A stretch of DNA of 64,000 bases from assembly GCF_947179515.1 (NCBI RefSeq), contig NC_067485.1, forward strand, positions 74,005,646 to 74,069,645. Direction: 5' to 3'. Made by a program: the position numbers and the translations under genes. Origin of the DNA: Apodemus sylvaticus. Lineage: Eukaryota > Chordata > Mammalia > Rodentia > Muridae. The notes beneath the pieces were generated by a model. The model did no database searches. It saw nothing but the letters and a program-made list of their open reading frames with translations, and had not been told where the DNA came from. Each line of letters starts with the position of its first letter. Within the stretch, counting starts at the first letter, position 1. Shown one piece after another: positions 52,441-62,440 of the stretch.

Positions 52441-52605
52441 GATTCTAGCTAATGAGATGAGCACCTGACATTTATAGGGTCTTCCCCTGCTAGCTAATTA
52501 GTTAATTCATTTCACAGAAAAATTCTCAAAGACACGTGCAAAGACATGGCTTGCCAATTTCTTAGGTCTGACAATCCAATCAAATTTGACAATTAGGATT
52601 AAGCA

Positions 52606-52780
52606 TCGGGGGCCTGTGTGATGGCTCAGCAGGTAAGGGTGCTTTGCTGCCAAGCCTGACAACCTGAGTTTAATCCTCAGAGCCCATATGGTAGACGCAG
52701 AATGCTGATTCATACAGATAGTCCTCTAATCTCCAATGCACCCCGTGGTGTGTGCGGCATAAGCATGCACACATAGTGCA
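52606..52780 (+). repeat. B3 SINE
   Basis: GGGGCCTGTGTGATGGCTCAGCAGGTAAGGGTGCTTTGCTGCCAAGCCTGACAACCTGAGTTTAATCCTCAG is a well-kept head. CTAATCTCCAATGCACCCCGTGGTGTGTGC follows. Confidence 0.92.
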
Positions 52781-52845
52781 CATATTGTAGACTAAAGGGC
52801 AAACACACCATTATTTAACACGTAACCCATTGATGAATATTTGAG

Positions 52846-53040
52846 TTTACTTCTCTTCCTCCCTCACTTCTTCCCTCCCTCCCTCATTCCCTCTCTCCCT
52901 ACTTCCTTCCCTCCCCTCCCTTCCCTCCTTTCCTCCCCCCATCTCTCTTCTCTTTCTCCCTCTTTTCATCCCTCGCCCTCCCTTTCCTTCCTCTCTCCAT
53001 TCCCCCTTCTTGCTTTCCTCCCCGTCTCCCTCCTTTTTTC
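52846..53040. repeat. Polypyrimidine tract of about 195 bp
   Basis: CCCTCC, TTCCC and CTCTCT units are mixed with no fixed period. Confidence 0.92.
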
Positions 53041-53715
53041 ATGGGGAGGTAATCCCAATAATTTACTGCAGTAGGTTCTCTTGTGTCTATAACAAAATGA
53101 GGTTTTAATGATTATTTTTGCAAACTAGGAAAAGCCTTTAGGATTTTGTGGTAGGCATCATATCCAGCACCTTCACATTAGGCTGCACTTAAATTAGAGA
53201 CAGTGGATGGCTGTATATTAATATGCATATGGTAGCTATTATTTGAGCAGCGGGATATCTACTCTTCAGTATAATGAGATCCTTCAAGACAGGATTTTAC
53301 TGTTATTATAATTATTACTTGCCTCTTCAAATTGAACCTTATATTTTAAATTTAAGTGTAAATGTGAGGTGGGCAGTAATAAAATTAATTTAGTAATAAC
53401 TGTAATTATTAATGGTAGCTATTACACATTGTTAATTATAATCATTTGCAATTTTATCATTCAGATAAATCTACCGTTTATCAGATTTTACCGCTATCCC
53501 TGTTATGTAAACGTTTAAAGTCAGCTCTATTAACTTCCAGGTAACTCAGAAACCTGCCTTCTGAGCTGTCACTGAACTTGGACACATGGTCAATTTCATT
53601 GTGGGAATTTGCTCCAAGTCACATCCAGAAATAGGAGTTACACATTTGTTAAAAATGGGACTACTCTTAAGTTATGTTTTGAACTTAGTGCTTATTACAT
53701 TTCCAGTGTGCCATC
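53041..53715. other. Unique sequence with dense TAAT/ATTA cores at 53330-53480
   Basis: The segment carries at least ten TAAT or ATTA words, including TTATTATAATTATTAC near 53305, TAATAAAATTAATTTAGTAATAACTGTAATTATTAATGG and GTTAATTATAATCATTTGC. Such clustering is typical of homeodomain-bound enhancers, though AT-rich background produces some by chance. Confidence 0.4.
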
Positions 53716-54035
53716 CTGTGAGTTTGTATATGTTTATGTTTATGAGTGCACATGTTGGGGTTTGCTCACGTAAGTATCAGAGTTCAGGATCTGATATGAC
53801 TTTCTCTATTGCTCTCCGTGTTGTTTATTTATTTATATATTTAAAACCCAGAGCTTAACAATTTGGCTCTGGTGGGTAGCCAGTGAGCACCGGGCATCCT
53901 GTGACTCTTCCTGTCTAGTGTGGGATTACATGTGCATGCTGGGATATAGGCGTTTTACACAGACGCTTGGAATTGAACTCAGGTCCTCTCCCTTGTGCAT
54001 CAAGCACTTCACGGACTGAGCCCACTCGTCACCTT
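53716..54035 (-). repeat. B4 SINE, full length
   Basis: GTTTATGAGTGCACATGTTGGGG tail, CAGAGTTCAGGATCTGATATGACTTTCTCTATTGCTCTCC, GTGGGATTACATGTGCATGCTGG and GCTTGGAATTGAACTCAGGTCCTCTCCC..GCACTTCACGGACTGAGCCC are the minus strand of B4, with a TTTAT-rich insertion in the middle. Confidence 0.85.
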
Positions 54036-55113
54036 TTTTCTGTGTATTTCCTAGACTAGGGCTCTTCTGATTGATTTATGAGTCCCCAGTGAGGCAAGCA
54101 ATGAACTGAGTTCTATCTTAGCTCTTGGCAAGATAAAAGAACAAACTCACCCACTACCAGGCATACAGAGATGCAGGAGGCATACAGAGCTTCCAGAGGC
54201 ATACGGAGATGCCCGAGGCTGGGATTTCCCTTTGACTCTTCTGCTCTGACTCTTACAGGAATTGCAAATGGCTGGATTTTGGCTGGGTTGAATGTGCTGT
54301 GATTAAAGTGCGAAGCCCTGCACTTCAAGGATGGCATGGACAAAATTTGTCGTTTCCTGTGTTCCTACTCCTTGTGACAGAAGGGACCCAAGTGATGTGA
54401 TTTATAATTGTCACCATTGACTTTTCCTGATGGTACTTACCACTGCACCCGTGTAGTCTGCTCTCTTTGCCTTATGCTGTTTGTGACATTCTCTTTATTT
54501 TGCAAAACTCAATTCAAACATCACCTCGCTTAAGTCGATTCATGGCCTTACATGCTAGCACTGAGAGGCTACAGTGTCCCACCAATGGGTACCAAACTTT
54601 GAAGCCAAACAGATACCATCCTTTCCCTCTTGTTTAAACATTCAGATGGATAAACATTCAGATGGATGTCACATCTATCTAAAGATGCTAAGCGCAGATT
54701 TGTTTTTATTCTAATTACTTTTGATAAAGTTAAATAGCTGGCCTCAGGGTTCCCTACAATTGAGGTTCAGCAGGTTAGTCTCATCTGAGACCACATGGTG
54801 GCATTGGCAGTGAAGGCCAGACTCTATCATGGGTTATCCGGATAACCCTGGTCCACTCTCGCTGGTTAACATGAAAGACCCTTCTCAGAGTCCCTGCCAA
54901 GTGATTCTGGAATGTATTTCTAAATTAAAACATACATCTTAATTATTTTATGCTAATTCTGCACAGTCCCATGAGGGATCCCTAGGCAATAGCATCATTT
55001 TCAGGTTAAACAAAAATATCTTTATTTAAAATAAGATTAGAAAGAAAAAAAGACGTTATCAACTGATCTAGTTTGACAGAAAAAGTCCAGGCTAGATTGA
55101 GATAAGTCAAAAT
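54036..55113. other. Unique sequence with palindrome and possible L2 trace
   Basis: A 16-base tandem repeat (ATAAACATTCAGATGG) lies near 54635-54665. CAAAACTCAATTCAAACATCACCTCGCTT at about 54502-54530 resembles an L2 3' end (low confidence). The 18-bp palindrome at 54831 is listed separately. Confidence 0.45.
54831..54848. promoter_or_regulatory. Perfect 18-bp palindrome with back-to-back GATA sites
   Basis: GGGTTATCC is followed at once by its reverse complement GGATAACCC. The centre TTATCCGGATAA holds two opposed GATAA words and a TCCGGA core. A regulatory role is inferred only. Confidence 0.4.
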
Positions 55114-55140
55114 TGGGGGCAGGAGAGATGGCTCAGAGCT
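55114..55140 (+). repeat. B2-type SINE head stub
   Basis: GGGGGCAGGAGAGATGGCTCAG is the first 22 bases of a B2-family head. The sequence after it is not clearly SINE. Confidence 0.55.
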
Positions 55141-55394
55141 GTAACGTGCTGCTAGTAGATATTCATTCAGTGTTTGCTGGAAGAAGGAACGGTGCTAAGA
55201 AAACTTGGCACCGGTTTTTTTTTGTGTGTGTGTGTTTGTTTCTTTTTATTTTTATTATTTTTGAGGATCTTGAGAAATCAGTAAAAGAGACTTGTTAACC
55301 TAATTATTTTTTTATCCTGCCTTTTTCCATGGGAGACATTTAGGAAACCTTCATTAAGATATCTTCTAGTCTAACTTCCATACAAGAAGGCTAA

Positions 55395-55680
55395 AGAGTG
55401 TTCGTGTATGCCACTGTACGTATGCAGGCATATGGAGGAGAGTGTGATCTTATTTTGTGAGACAGAGTCACTCTCTTAACTTAGACCTCAGCTATTAGCT
55501 AGGCTGACTTGCCGTGAGTTCCAGGGATACGCCTGTCTCTACCTGCCTGCTGAGGGGTGGGGTTATAGACTGAGGCCAATATCCTCAGCTTCTTACGTGA
55601 TTGCTGGAGATCTTAACTCAGGTCCTACCACTCTCCCAGTGGGAACTTCACCAAGCGAGACACCTCCTCAGGCCCCGAGA
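55395..55680 (-). repeat. B4 SINE
   Basis: TGCAGGCATATGGAGGAGAGTG tail side, TGTGAGACAGAGTCACTCTC, CTAGGCTGACTTGCCGTGAGTTCCAGGGATACGCCTGTCTCTACCTGCC and GAGATCTTAACTCAGGTCC..CACCTCCTCAGGCCC head, on the minus strand. Confidence 0.85.
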
Positions 55681-57540
55681 AGGCTGCTCTTCTTAACTGA
55701 AATAGTTATGGTGGAAGGGAAAAGTGGCCTCTAGAATCTGGATAGTGGGTTTTGCAAGGCTGAGAAAACTTCCTGCCTGAGAGACGCTGACAAGCATGGG
55801 GCCGTATATGAAGAGGCCCTTGGGGATTCTTCCTGGACAATGAGCGCTGCTTGAAAACAACAATGTGATGAGCTCAGTCCAAATAAGTCACAAGCATATG
55901 GGTTCAATTTTCCCTAAAACACACATGGCTTCCACAATTAAACACCAAAGCAATTTGTGGGGAAGAGGATACACAAGAGGGATTTGATGGGGTCCATTTG
56001 AAAGCCGTCTGAGGCCTTCCCTGAGGCCAGCATCGAGTCACTCCCATGGAAGGCTTGAAGTGTGAGCTCGCCAGCTGTGGGAAATGCAAAGCCCCTTTCC
56101 AATGGCAAGCTGTCAGAACCAGTCACGGTGAAGCTGGTGAGGCTCCGTGTGGGAGAAACGGCTTTGATCTTAAGAATAATGGGAGGAGTGGAATTACACA
56201 TTTTTTTAACTTGACACTTTCCCTCTTTGTTAGACTGGCAATGTACAGAGGGAACTAAAGTGTGTCTATTTGTATGTGCATATATGTTATGATAATGCTC
56301 TCCAACAACTCAAATCTCTCCAAATACATTCTCATTTGCTTTTACGGTGTATGCCCAAGAGAAATCTGTGCTCACTCTACTTCCATGATTAGGGAAGTGA
56401 GGAAAAGAAGAGACAGAGAGAGGGTCCTGCCTGCATCACCCAGCTGCCCACGAATAGCCGGAAGCCATTTCTCCAGCCTGCTGATTCCTGCTTCCAGATC
56501 CATCTTACCTCGATTAATAAAGCTGGGTAGAACATTATCATATATTAACTTGAAACTTGTTCTCCTAGGGGGAATGCTGGTTTTATTCCAACGAAGCTGT
56601 AGCACTTGGCAAATGGTGAAGAAGACACAATTAATGTTTTCCCTTATGAGCCCAATCATTCTACAAACTACCTGTCATCTCCAGGGCCTGATACAAGACA
56701 TGAAGTTATATATCACTCAAGTTGATCCTATCACCAAAAGGCTTCACATCCATATGAAAGCACAAAGCCTGTGCCACCATCTTACTTAACCAGACTCATG
56801 TGGCTGGCACTTTCCTAAGCAGCACATATATGAGGGAGAGATGATCTTCCCATTTCATTTTAAGAGTGTGGTAAACATGTGCCTTTTACATCAACAGGTG
56901 GAGTCCACAGGATCTAGTTTTATGGAATTTCCTATAATTGCTTTTTGATCGTCAACTCCCTCTCACAGAACAGTTCCTTAGAAGATTACATAGTGTAATA
57001 AGTCAAACTTCATGGGACGGCCACTCCAATGGATTGCAAACTTGGCTGAGCCTTAACTCCTGTTGGGGAACTTCATTTGATTAATGTTTATTTGTTCTTT
57101 TGGTCTTTTCAGTTAATATTAAAAAAGCGGGTTTCATTATGGTTTCATATACGGGCTTCTCATACATATGTAACATTGTTTTATGTTCATAATTGGAGCA
57201 AGGATGGCCTTTAAAAATGCAGCAGCTGACATACCTGCTCTGAGCAGAACTCTCCAATAGCTATTGGTTAGAGATTTCATATCAAACATTCACTCACAGA
57301 CTACCCTTATTATCTCTGGGAATTAACTAACCCTGAGAGGCACAGTCCACAAGAGTCAAAGCATCATCAAACATAGATTAAAAAAAATCACAATACCACC
57401 TATCAGAGTGCTAAATGAAGACCATGATGATAAAAAATTAATGGGGAGCTTTTATGTAAACTTTTCAATTAACAGGTGACTTCTGAAGTAGTTATGGCAA
57501 CCAAGGCTGGAGGACAGGAGTGACTGTTTGCTTACAGCAC
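55681..57540. other. Long unique stretch
   Basis: A 175-codon frame (56262-56789) has no domain I recognise, mixed composition and no supporting promoter or splice context, so I reject it as a gene. The stretch 55900-56230 is repeat-free and could be conserved. Confidence 0.5.

Positions 57541-57584
<44 letters not shown>
57541..57584. repeat. (AGTT)11 microsatellite
   Basis: Eleven perfect AGTT units. It lacks the GG of the vertebrate telomere repeat and is an ordinary tetranucleotide array. Confidence 0.97.
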
Positions 57585-57825
57585 CACAGACCTGAACTCT
57601 AACTCTTCTCTGCCCATGATGACCACAGGCTATGCCAGTCTCATATTCTCCCTCTGGTGACTACAGCAGCCATAGCTTGCCTGTAATGGCTGGCAGTTTG
57701 TCTCTCACAGTGTGCCAGATGAAGCTGGCATTTGCAATGATGAGCTAGAAATGGGCACCATGTGCTCTCTTCTGAGCATCACACAGACTCTGGCTGCTTT
57801 GGTTAGAGATGTACTTGTTTGTTCT

Positions 57826-57942
57826 TCCTCCTTCCTTCCCTCCCTCCCTCCCTCCTTTCCTCCCTCCCTCCCTTCTTTCCTTCCTTCTTTCCTTCCTTTC
57901 TCTGTCTTTTTCTCTGTCTGCCTTCCTTCCTTCCTTCTTTCC

Positions 57943-57987
<45 letters not shown>

Positions 57988-58110
57988 CTGTCTCTCTCTG
58001 TCTCTCTGTCTCTCTCTGTCTCTGTCTCTCTGTCTCTGTCTCTCTTTCTGTCTCTCTCTCTCTGTCTCTCTCTCATCTTCCTTCCTTCTATCTTCATTCC
58101 TCTCTTCTTT
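57826..58110. repeat. Compound polypyrimidine tract (TTCC/TCCC/TC/TCTG)
   Basis: About 285 bases are almost wholly pyrimidine on this strand apart from interspersed G in TCTG units. Order: TTCC and TCCC units, TTCC units, a 36-base TC run, TCTCTG units, then degraded sequence. Long frames on both strands (up to 176 codons) are low-complexity artefacts. Confidence 0.97.
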
Positions 58111-58119
58111 TTTTCTGTG

Positions 58120-58495
58120 TGTGTCATGTGTGTATGGCTTCCTGTGAGAGCGCATGTATGTTGGAGGGTGTGCATACATAAGCATGGATGTGGAAGGCAG
58201 CTATCAATCTTGGTTCTAATTTCTCAGGAGCCACCTGCGTGATTTTGTTTTTTTATTTGTTTGTTTGTTTGTTTGTTTTTGTTTTTGAAGCATGGCCTAT
58301 CAGTGGCCTAGGGTTTCCATTATGACTGGACTGGCCAGCCACTGAGCTTTAATGAGTCACCCGTCTCTGCTTCTCCAGTGATTATAGTCACATGGTATCA
58401 TTCATGTATGTGTATGTGGATTCTACCGCTCAAACTCTGATCCTCATGCTTGTAAGACAAATAGTTCACTGACTGAGCCATCGTCCCAACGCCCT
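58120..58495 (-). repeat. B4 SINE with (GTTT)n insertion
   Basis: GTGTGCATACATAAGCATGGATGTGG tail side, TAATTTCTCAGGAGCCACCTGC, a GTTT run (58257-58276), then GGACTGGCCAGCCACTGAGC, CTCTGCTTCTCCAGTGATTATAG and CAAACTCTGATCCTCATGCTTG..GTTCACTGACTGAGCCATCGTCCC, all minus-strand B4. Confidence 0.82.
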
Positions 58496-59254
58496 GGGAA
58501 TGTGATTGGGAAGGGTGTGTTTATGTAAGCACTGCAAACACGTGTAAACACCGAAGATCAGTGGATCAGCCACAGGGAAGGTCCTGGTGGACACTTTGAT
58601 GAAGTCTCTGATGAATGACACCTTCCACTCAGAGATGAACTGCAGACCACAGTGACTTTAATGAAGTATGTGTTCTTTCATGAGAAGAAAATTAGCTTGG
58701 CGCTCTGGGTCCTTCCTTCCAGTCTTTGCCTGACTATGAGCACATCAAACAAACATTCAGACAGAGGACCTTTGAGTCAGCTTCTCAAGGACAGTGAATC
58801 AAGCCAGAAAACTAATTCAGTCCTCATGCCCAAGGCACAAAGAAGGTAAGGAAAGCTGTCACTTAGACTCCATCATGCCCATAAAACCATTTGTCAGTTT
58901 CTTCCAAGTCTGAATCAGCCTTACATGGACCACTTGCCAGAATGAACACCCAGTGGGAGATCATGTGGGCACCCCTTTGGCTCTGTCAGCCTCTAGCTTC
59001 ATTGCTGTATGATCAGAAGGGGACCATGACATCGCAGACATGGCTTACCACAGATCACTCAAGCTTCCAGGCTCTTCTGTGCCCTCTGCCCATTCCAGAA
59101 TAACCACTCTCATGAACTCCGCTCTTCCTGGTATCATCACTTAAATATGAGGTCTTTTGGAGGTGGCTTTTTACTGACCAAAGGAATAACAGATTCCCCA
59201 AATCTTACGGGAACTTGGCTTCTTCTTTCATCATTCACATAAATGACCAATGCT
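58496..59254. other. Unique sequence
   Basis: No gene or repeat recognised. Short open frames at 58652-58849 and 58891-59103 have no identifiable product. Confidence 0.5.
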
Positions 59255-59592
59255 TCTTGTGCATTTGTGTTTGTGTATATGTGTTTGTGTGTGACCACAT
59301 GTGTGCACACAAATGTCAAAGCCAGAAGTCAGTGATAGTATGTTCTTCGACTGCCCATCATGTTGCTATTTGAGCCTGTCTCACTGAATCTGGAGCTTAT
59401 AGATTCATCTAGACGGATACCTAGCAAGTCCTAAGGGACCCCCATCTTAGTTTGCCCCTGTGATTAAAAGATGGGGACATATTTCCATACATGGCTTCTT
59501 GTTTTGTATTGGATTCTGGGGGGAGAGGGGCAAAAGCAGTCTTCATGTTTGCACACCCAGCACTTTACCAGCTGAGTCATCTTCCCAGCCTG
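59255..59592 (-). repeat. B4 SINE, full length
   Basis: GTGTATATGTGTTTGTGTGTGACCACATGTG tail, AAAGCCAGAAGTCAGTGATAGTATGTTCTTC, GAGCCTGTCTCACTGAATCTGGAGCTTATAGATTCATCTAGACGG and GCACACCCAGCACTTTACCAGCTGAGTCATCTTCCCAGCC head, on the minus strand. Confidence 0.85.
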
Positions 59593-60751
59593 GCCAATGT
59601 GTCTTCAAGCACTAGCTTCCAAACTGTGAGTTGGTTGCACATTGGATTCCTTCCCAACAGGGTCCTCAGAAACAGGAAGGGAGACTCAGAAAACAGCAGT
59701 GTTTTGAAAATAATGAATTTTAGAGACATAAAGTAACTAAGGCAAAGGCCCACTAATGGTGTGAAAAATTCTCCCACCCGATGTCAATGGTAAGACTCAG
59801 TCACTGTTATTACACCAGTGACCTTTGCCCTTCCGTATAAAAAGGATTCATATGACTGCGTACCCAGGTTTTACCAAATAAAATTTTGACCATTATATAT
59901 TTTGTGAGCCTTACCCATCCACCATGACAGGTATTTGGGTGACTAATTGCACTCGAGTTGAACAATGCTGAGTGTTTTATTATAAAATCTTTTCCCTGAA
60001 GAAAAACTCCTGTGATATCTCTTTAGTGCTTTCTGCTTGCTTCCTTCCTGCCGATTAGAGGTTTTCATCGTGTGTGGTGTCTTGCTGTTGCTACTAGACC
60101 TTCGAGTTGAACCAACCCAGAGCAACTTTAGAGCTAAACACTAGGATTCGCCCTTTGTCCCCTGAGATAAGGGGATAGCATGTTTTAAAGACACCTTAGG
60201 GGAAATCTCTTTTTCCTCACAGCAGAATGAAAACCTCTCCCTTTAAAATAGCTACCTACAGAGTTTTAAGAAAAGTTGCTGCGTTGCCTTTTTTACAAAT
60301 ACATTTTTTAGCTAAAAAGAACAGGACGGTGATATAGCCCAAATAGATATACCCAGCTTGGAAAATTCGCATAAAGGTGGATGCTTCCTTTCCTGATTCC
60401 AAGGAGGTTCCCTTTCAGCATACATCCTCACTGTCCTTTCTCTACAAGATACTGTGACTCCCTGAACACACGCTCTTCAGTAATGCACTGACCAGTTCCA
60501 ACAAGTTTATGTTTTTACCACATTGAAGCAGAAAGAGTTGCTAAATGTATGTGTACATCAATCAGACAAAGATGAGTAGTGGCTTTGGGGTTTTCCTTGC
60601 AGTCACTGCCTTGTTCTCAGGACAAGAATATTTAGACACCTGTATTTTTTTTTAGCCTTTTTATAAATCAAACCTTCCTTCCTACCATTGAATGGGAAAC
60701 ATTGCTTATGAGTCTGTCTATGGAATATTGGGTTTTCCTAGAGACGCTGTG
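59593..60751. other. Unique sequence
   Basis: About 1.15 kb without a recognised repeat or gene. Confidence 0.5.
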
Positions 60752-61112
60752 GCTAATGTGGTTTGAATTTAATGTTTCCTACAAATATTGGACATCCAAA
60801 TATTGGTTCCCAGCTGGTGGCTCTTTGAGGAGGACTAGTAGGTGTGGCCTCAATGGAGGGAGTATGTCACTGGAAGCAGGCTTTGACCTTGCAAAAGAAA
60901 GGCTCGGGCCATTTGAAGTTAAATCTCTCTACTTCCAATTCATATAGAGATGTGAGCTCGCAGTTGCTGCTCCAATGCCATACCTTCCTGCTGTGACGCT
61001 TCTGTCTGTAATGATGATGGACTCCAATACCTCTAGAACCATAGAATCTTTCTTCTATACATTGCCTTGGTCATGGTGTTTCATTACAGTAATAGAAAAG
61101 TATCTAATATAA
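60752..61112 (+). mobile_element. MTD-like MaLR solo LTR
   Basis: AATGTGGTTTGAATTTAATG, TTGGTTCCCAGCTGGTGGCTC, AGGTGTGGCCTCAATGG, GATGTGAGCTCGCAGTTGCTGCTCC and TTGCCTTGGTCATGGTGTTTCATTACAGTAATAGAAAAGTATCTAAT follow the LTR from end to end. It has no microsatellite expansion, unlike the copies at 20.5 and 42.6 kb. Confidence 0.85.
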
Positions 61113-61203
61113 CTAAATAAAGAAAAACCATGAAATTTGAGTTGCTTTTATTTGTTAACTGAGCCACTGTTCCTCAACTGAATGTTCATAGAAAACTCCC
61201 TTT

Positions 61204-61380
61204 AGGCTGGAGAGATGGCTCAGTGGTTAAGAGCAATGATTACTCTTCTAGAGGTTCTGAGTACAATTCCAAGGAACCATATGGTAGTTCACAACCAGGT
61301 AATGGGCATCTGATGTCGCCTTCTGGTGTGTCTGAAGACAGCAACAGTGTACCCATAAACATGAACTAAATAAAGAAAAG
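61204..61380 (+). repeat. B2 SINE, best preserved of the window
   Basis: GGCTGGAGAGATGGCTCAGTGGTTAAGAGCA is a near-consensus B2 head with intact pol III A and B box regions, followed by ACCATATGGTAGTTCACAACC, CATCTGATGTCGCCTTCTGGTGTGTCTGAAGACAGCAACAGTGTACCC and an AAATAAAG-rich tail. It is younger than most SINEs here. Confidence 0.95.
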
Positions 61381-61471
61381 AAAGTCCCTCTCTGTCCTCT
61401 TTCCACTAAATATTGAAATGTACAATGGATCCTGCAGGCCCACAAAACTTGGACATCAGGTGTGGTTATCT

Positions 61472-61677
61472 GCCTGCTTCTGGGAACTATAAACAATCAT
61501 GTGGACTTCACTTGTCCTGTATGTTAGCTAGCTTTCACAAGACACCATACAGGAACAACTTAAAGGAAAAGGGCGCCTGCTTCTGGGAACTATAAACAAT
61601 CATGTGGACTTCACTTGTCCTGTGTGTTAGCTAGCTTTCACAAGACACCATACAGGAACAACTTAAAGGAAAAGGGC
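61472..61677. repeat. 103-bp tandem duplication, two copies, one mismatch
   Basis: Unit 1 is 61472-61574 and unit 2 is 61575-61677. Both begin GCCTGCTTCTGGGAACTAT and end AAAGGAAAAGGGC. The only difference I find is TGTATGTTAG versus TGTGTGTTAG. Confidence 0.95.
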
Positions 61678-61910
61678 GTATTTTTGGATCATGGTTTTAG
61701 CAGATGAAGACCAGGTTGCCATAGCCTCTGCTTCTGTGCAATTCTGGCCTGGCAGGAAGGACATGAGTGTCATAGAACTGTTTATCTCACACCTGACAGA
61801 AAGCAGAAAGTTAGACCAGGAGGTGCTGGGGACAGGGATATTCCCAAGGATAATTCTACAGTGACTCAAGTCCCTCAGATATGTCTGGCCTCCTCAAGTT
61901 TTTAGAAAGT
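61524..61910 (+). repeat. Rodent LTR-like repeat, its head duplicated
   Basis: GTTAGCTAGCTTTCACAAGACACC..AACAACTTAAAGGAAAAGGGC..TTTTTGGATCATGGTTTTAG..TTCTGGCCTGGCAGG..AAGCAGAAAG matches the pattern of the 17.3 and 52.2 kb copies. The 103-bp duplication repeats its first 50 bases. Confidence 0.6.
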
Positions 61911-61929
61911 CTACAAATAATACCTCCAG

Positions 61930-62340
61930 TTGATTACTGAGTACTGCAGGAAGGCTATGGTCCCACAAATCCAACAGTAGCTGTATACCAATGGAAAGCC
62001 CAAGAATTCAATAGTTGTTCAGTTCAAAAGGCTGTAAGGAAGAAGTAGGCTGTAATGCAAGAGAAGGAATGGACTTGCCGGGGACAGTGAGGACAAGCCG
62101 GCAAAAGGCACGCACTTCCTTCTCCCAGGACCTTTATATAGGTTGCCACCAGAAGGTGTGGCCCTGATTGAAAGGTGAACCACCTTACTTCAAAAAACCT
62201 GAATTAAGATTTTGATTTTAATCTTCCCACTTAAATAATTCAGGAAATAAAAGCCCCTCACAGGTATATCTAGCCACTTGGTTTAGGTAATTCCAGATGT
62301 AATAACATTGACAACCAAGAATAACCTCAGCATGTGAGCT
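61930..62340 (+). repeat. Diverged relative of the 47.8-kb LTR-like element
   Basis: CAACAGTAGCTGTATACCAATGGAAAGCCCAAGAATTCAATAGTTGTTCAG, ACTTCCTTCTCCCAGGACCTTTATATAGGTTGCCACCAGAAGGTGTGGCCC and GGTAATTCCAGATGTAATAACATTGACAACCAAGAATA line up with that element block by block, without its 39-bp duplication. Confidence 0.7.
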
Positions 62341-62440
62341 TTATTGGGGGATGGGAGGCTTCGTATCCAAACCTTCTAGAATTCTCATCAGAAGAACCCA
62401 CACTCCAGCAAGCAATGAAGTGACTAATTATTTCTTAGTC

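Noticed and set aside
56262..56789. 175-codon open frame in unique sequence
   Set aside because: Composition follows the flanks; no motif, signal peptide of conviction or homology that I recognise. A frame of this length can arise by chance in 64 kb on six frames.
56812..56835. AGCAGCACATATAT word reminiscent of U6 snRNA
   Set aside because: Only about a dozen bases resemble U6; neither the rest of the RNA nor a poly-T end follows.
57541..57584. Possible interstitial telomere repeat
   Set aside because: The unit is AGTT, not TTAGGG; an ordinary tetranucleotide microsatellite.
57705..58242. Overlapping frames of up to 176 codons
   Set aside because: They consist of Ser/Leu/Pro or Arg/Glu repeats from the polypyrimidine tract.
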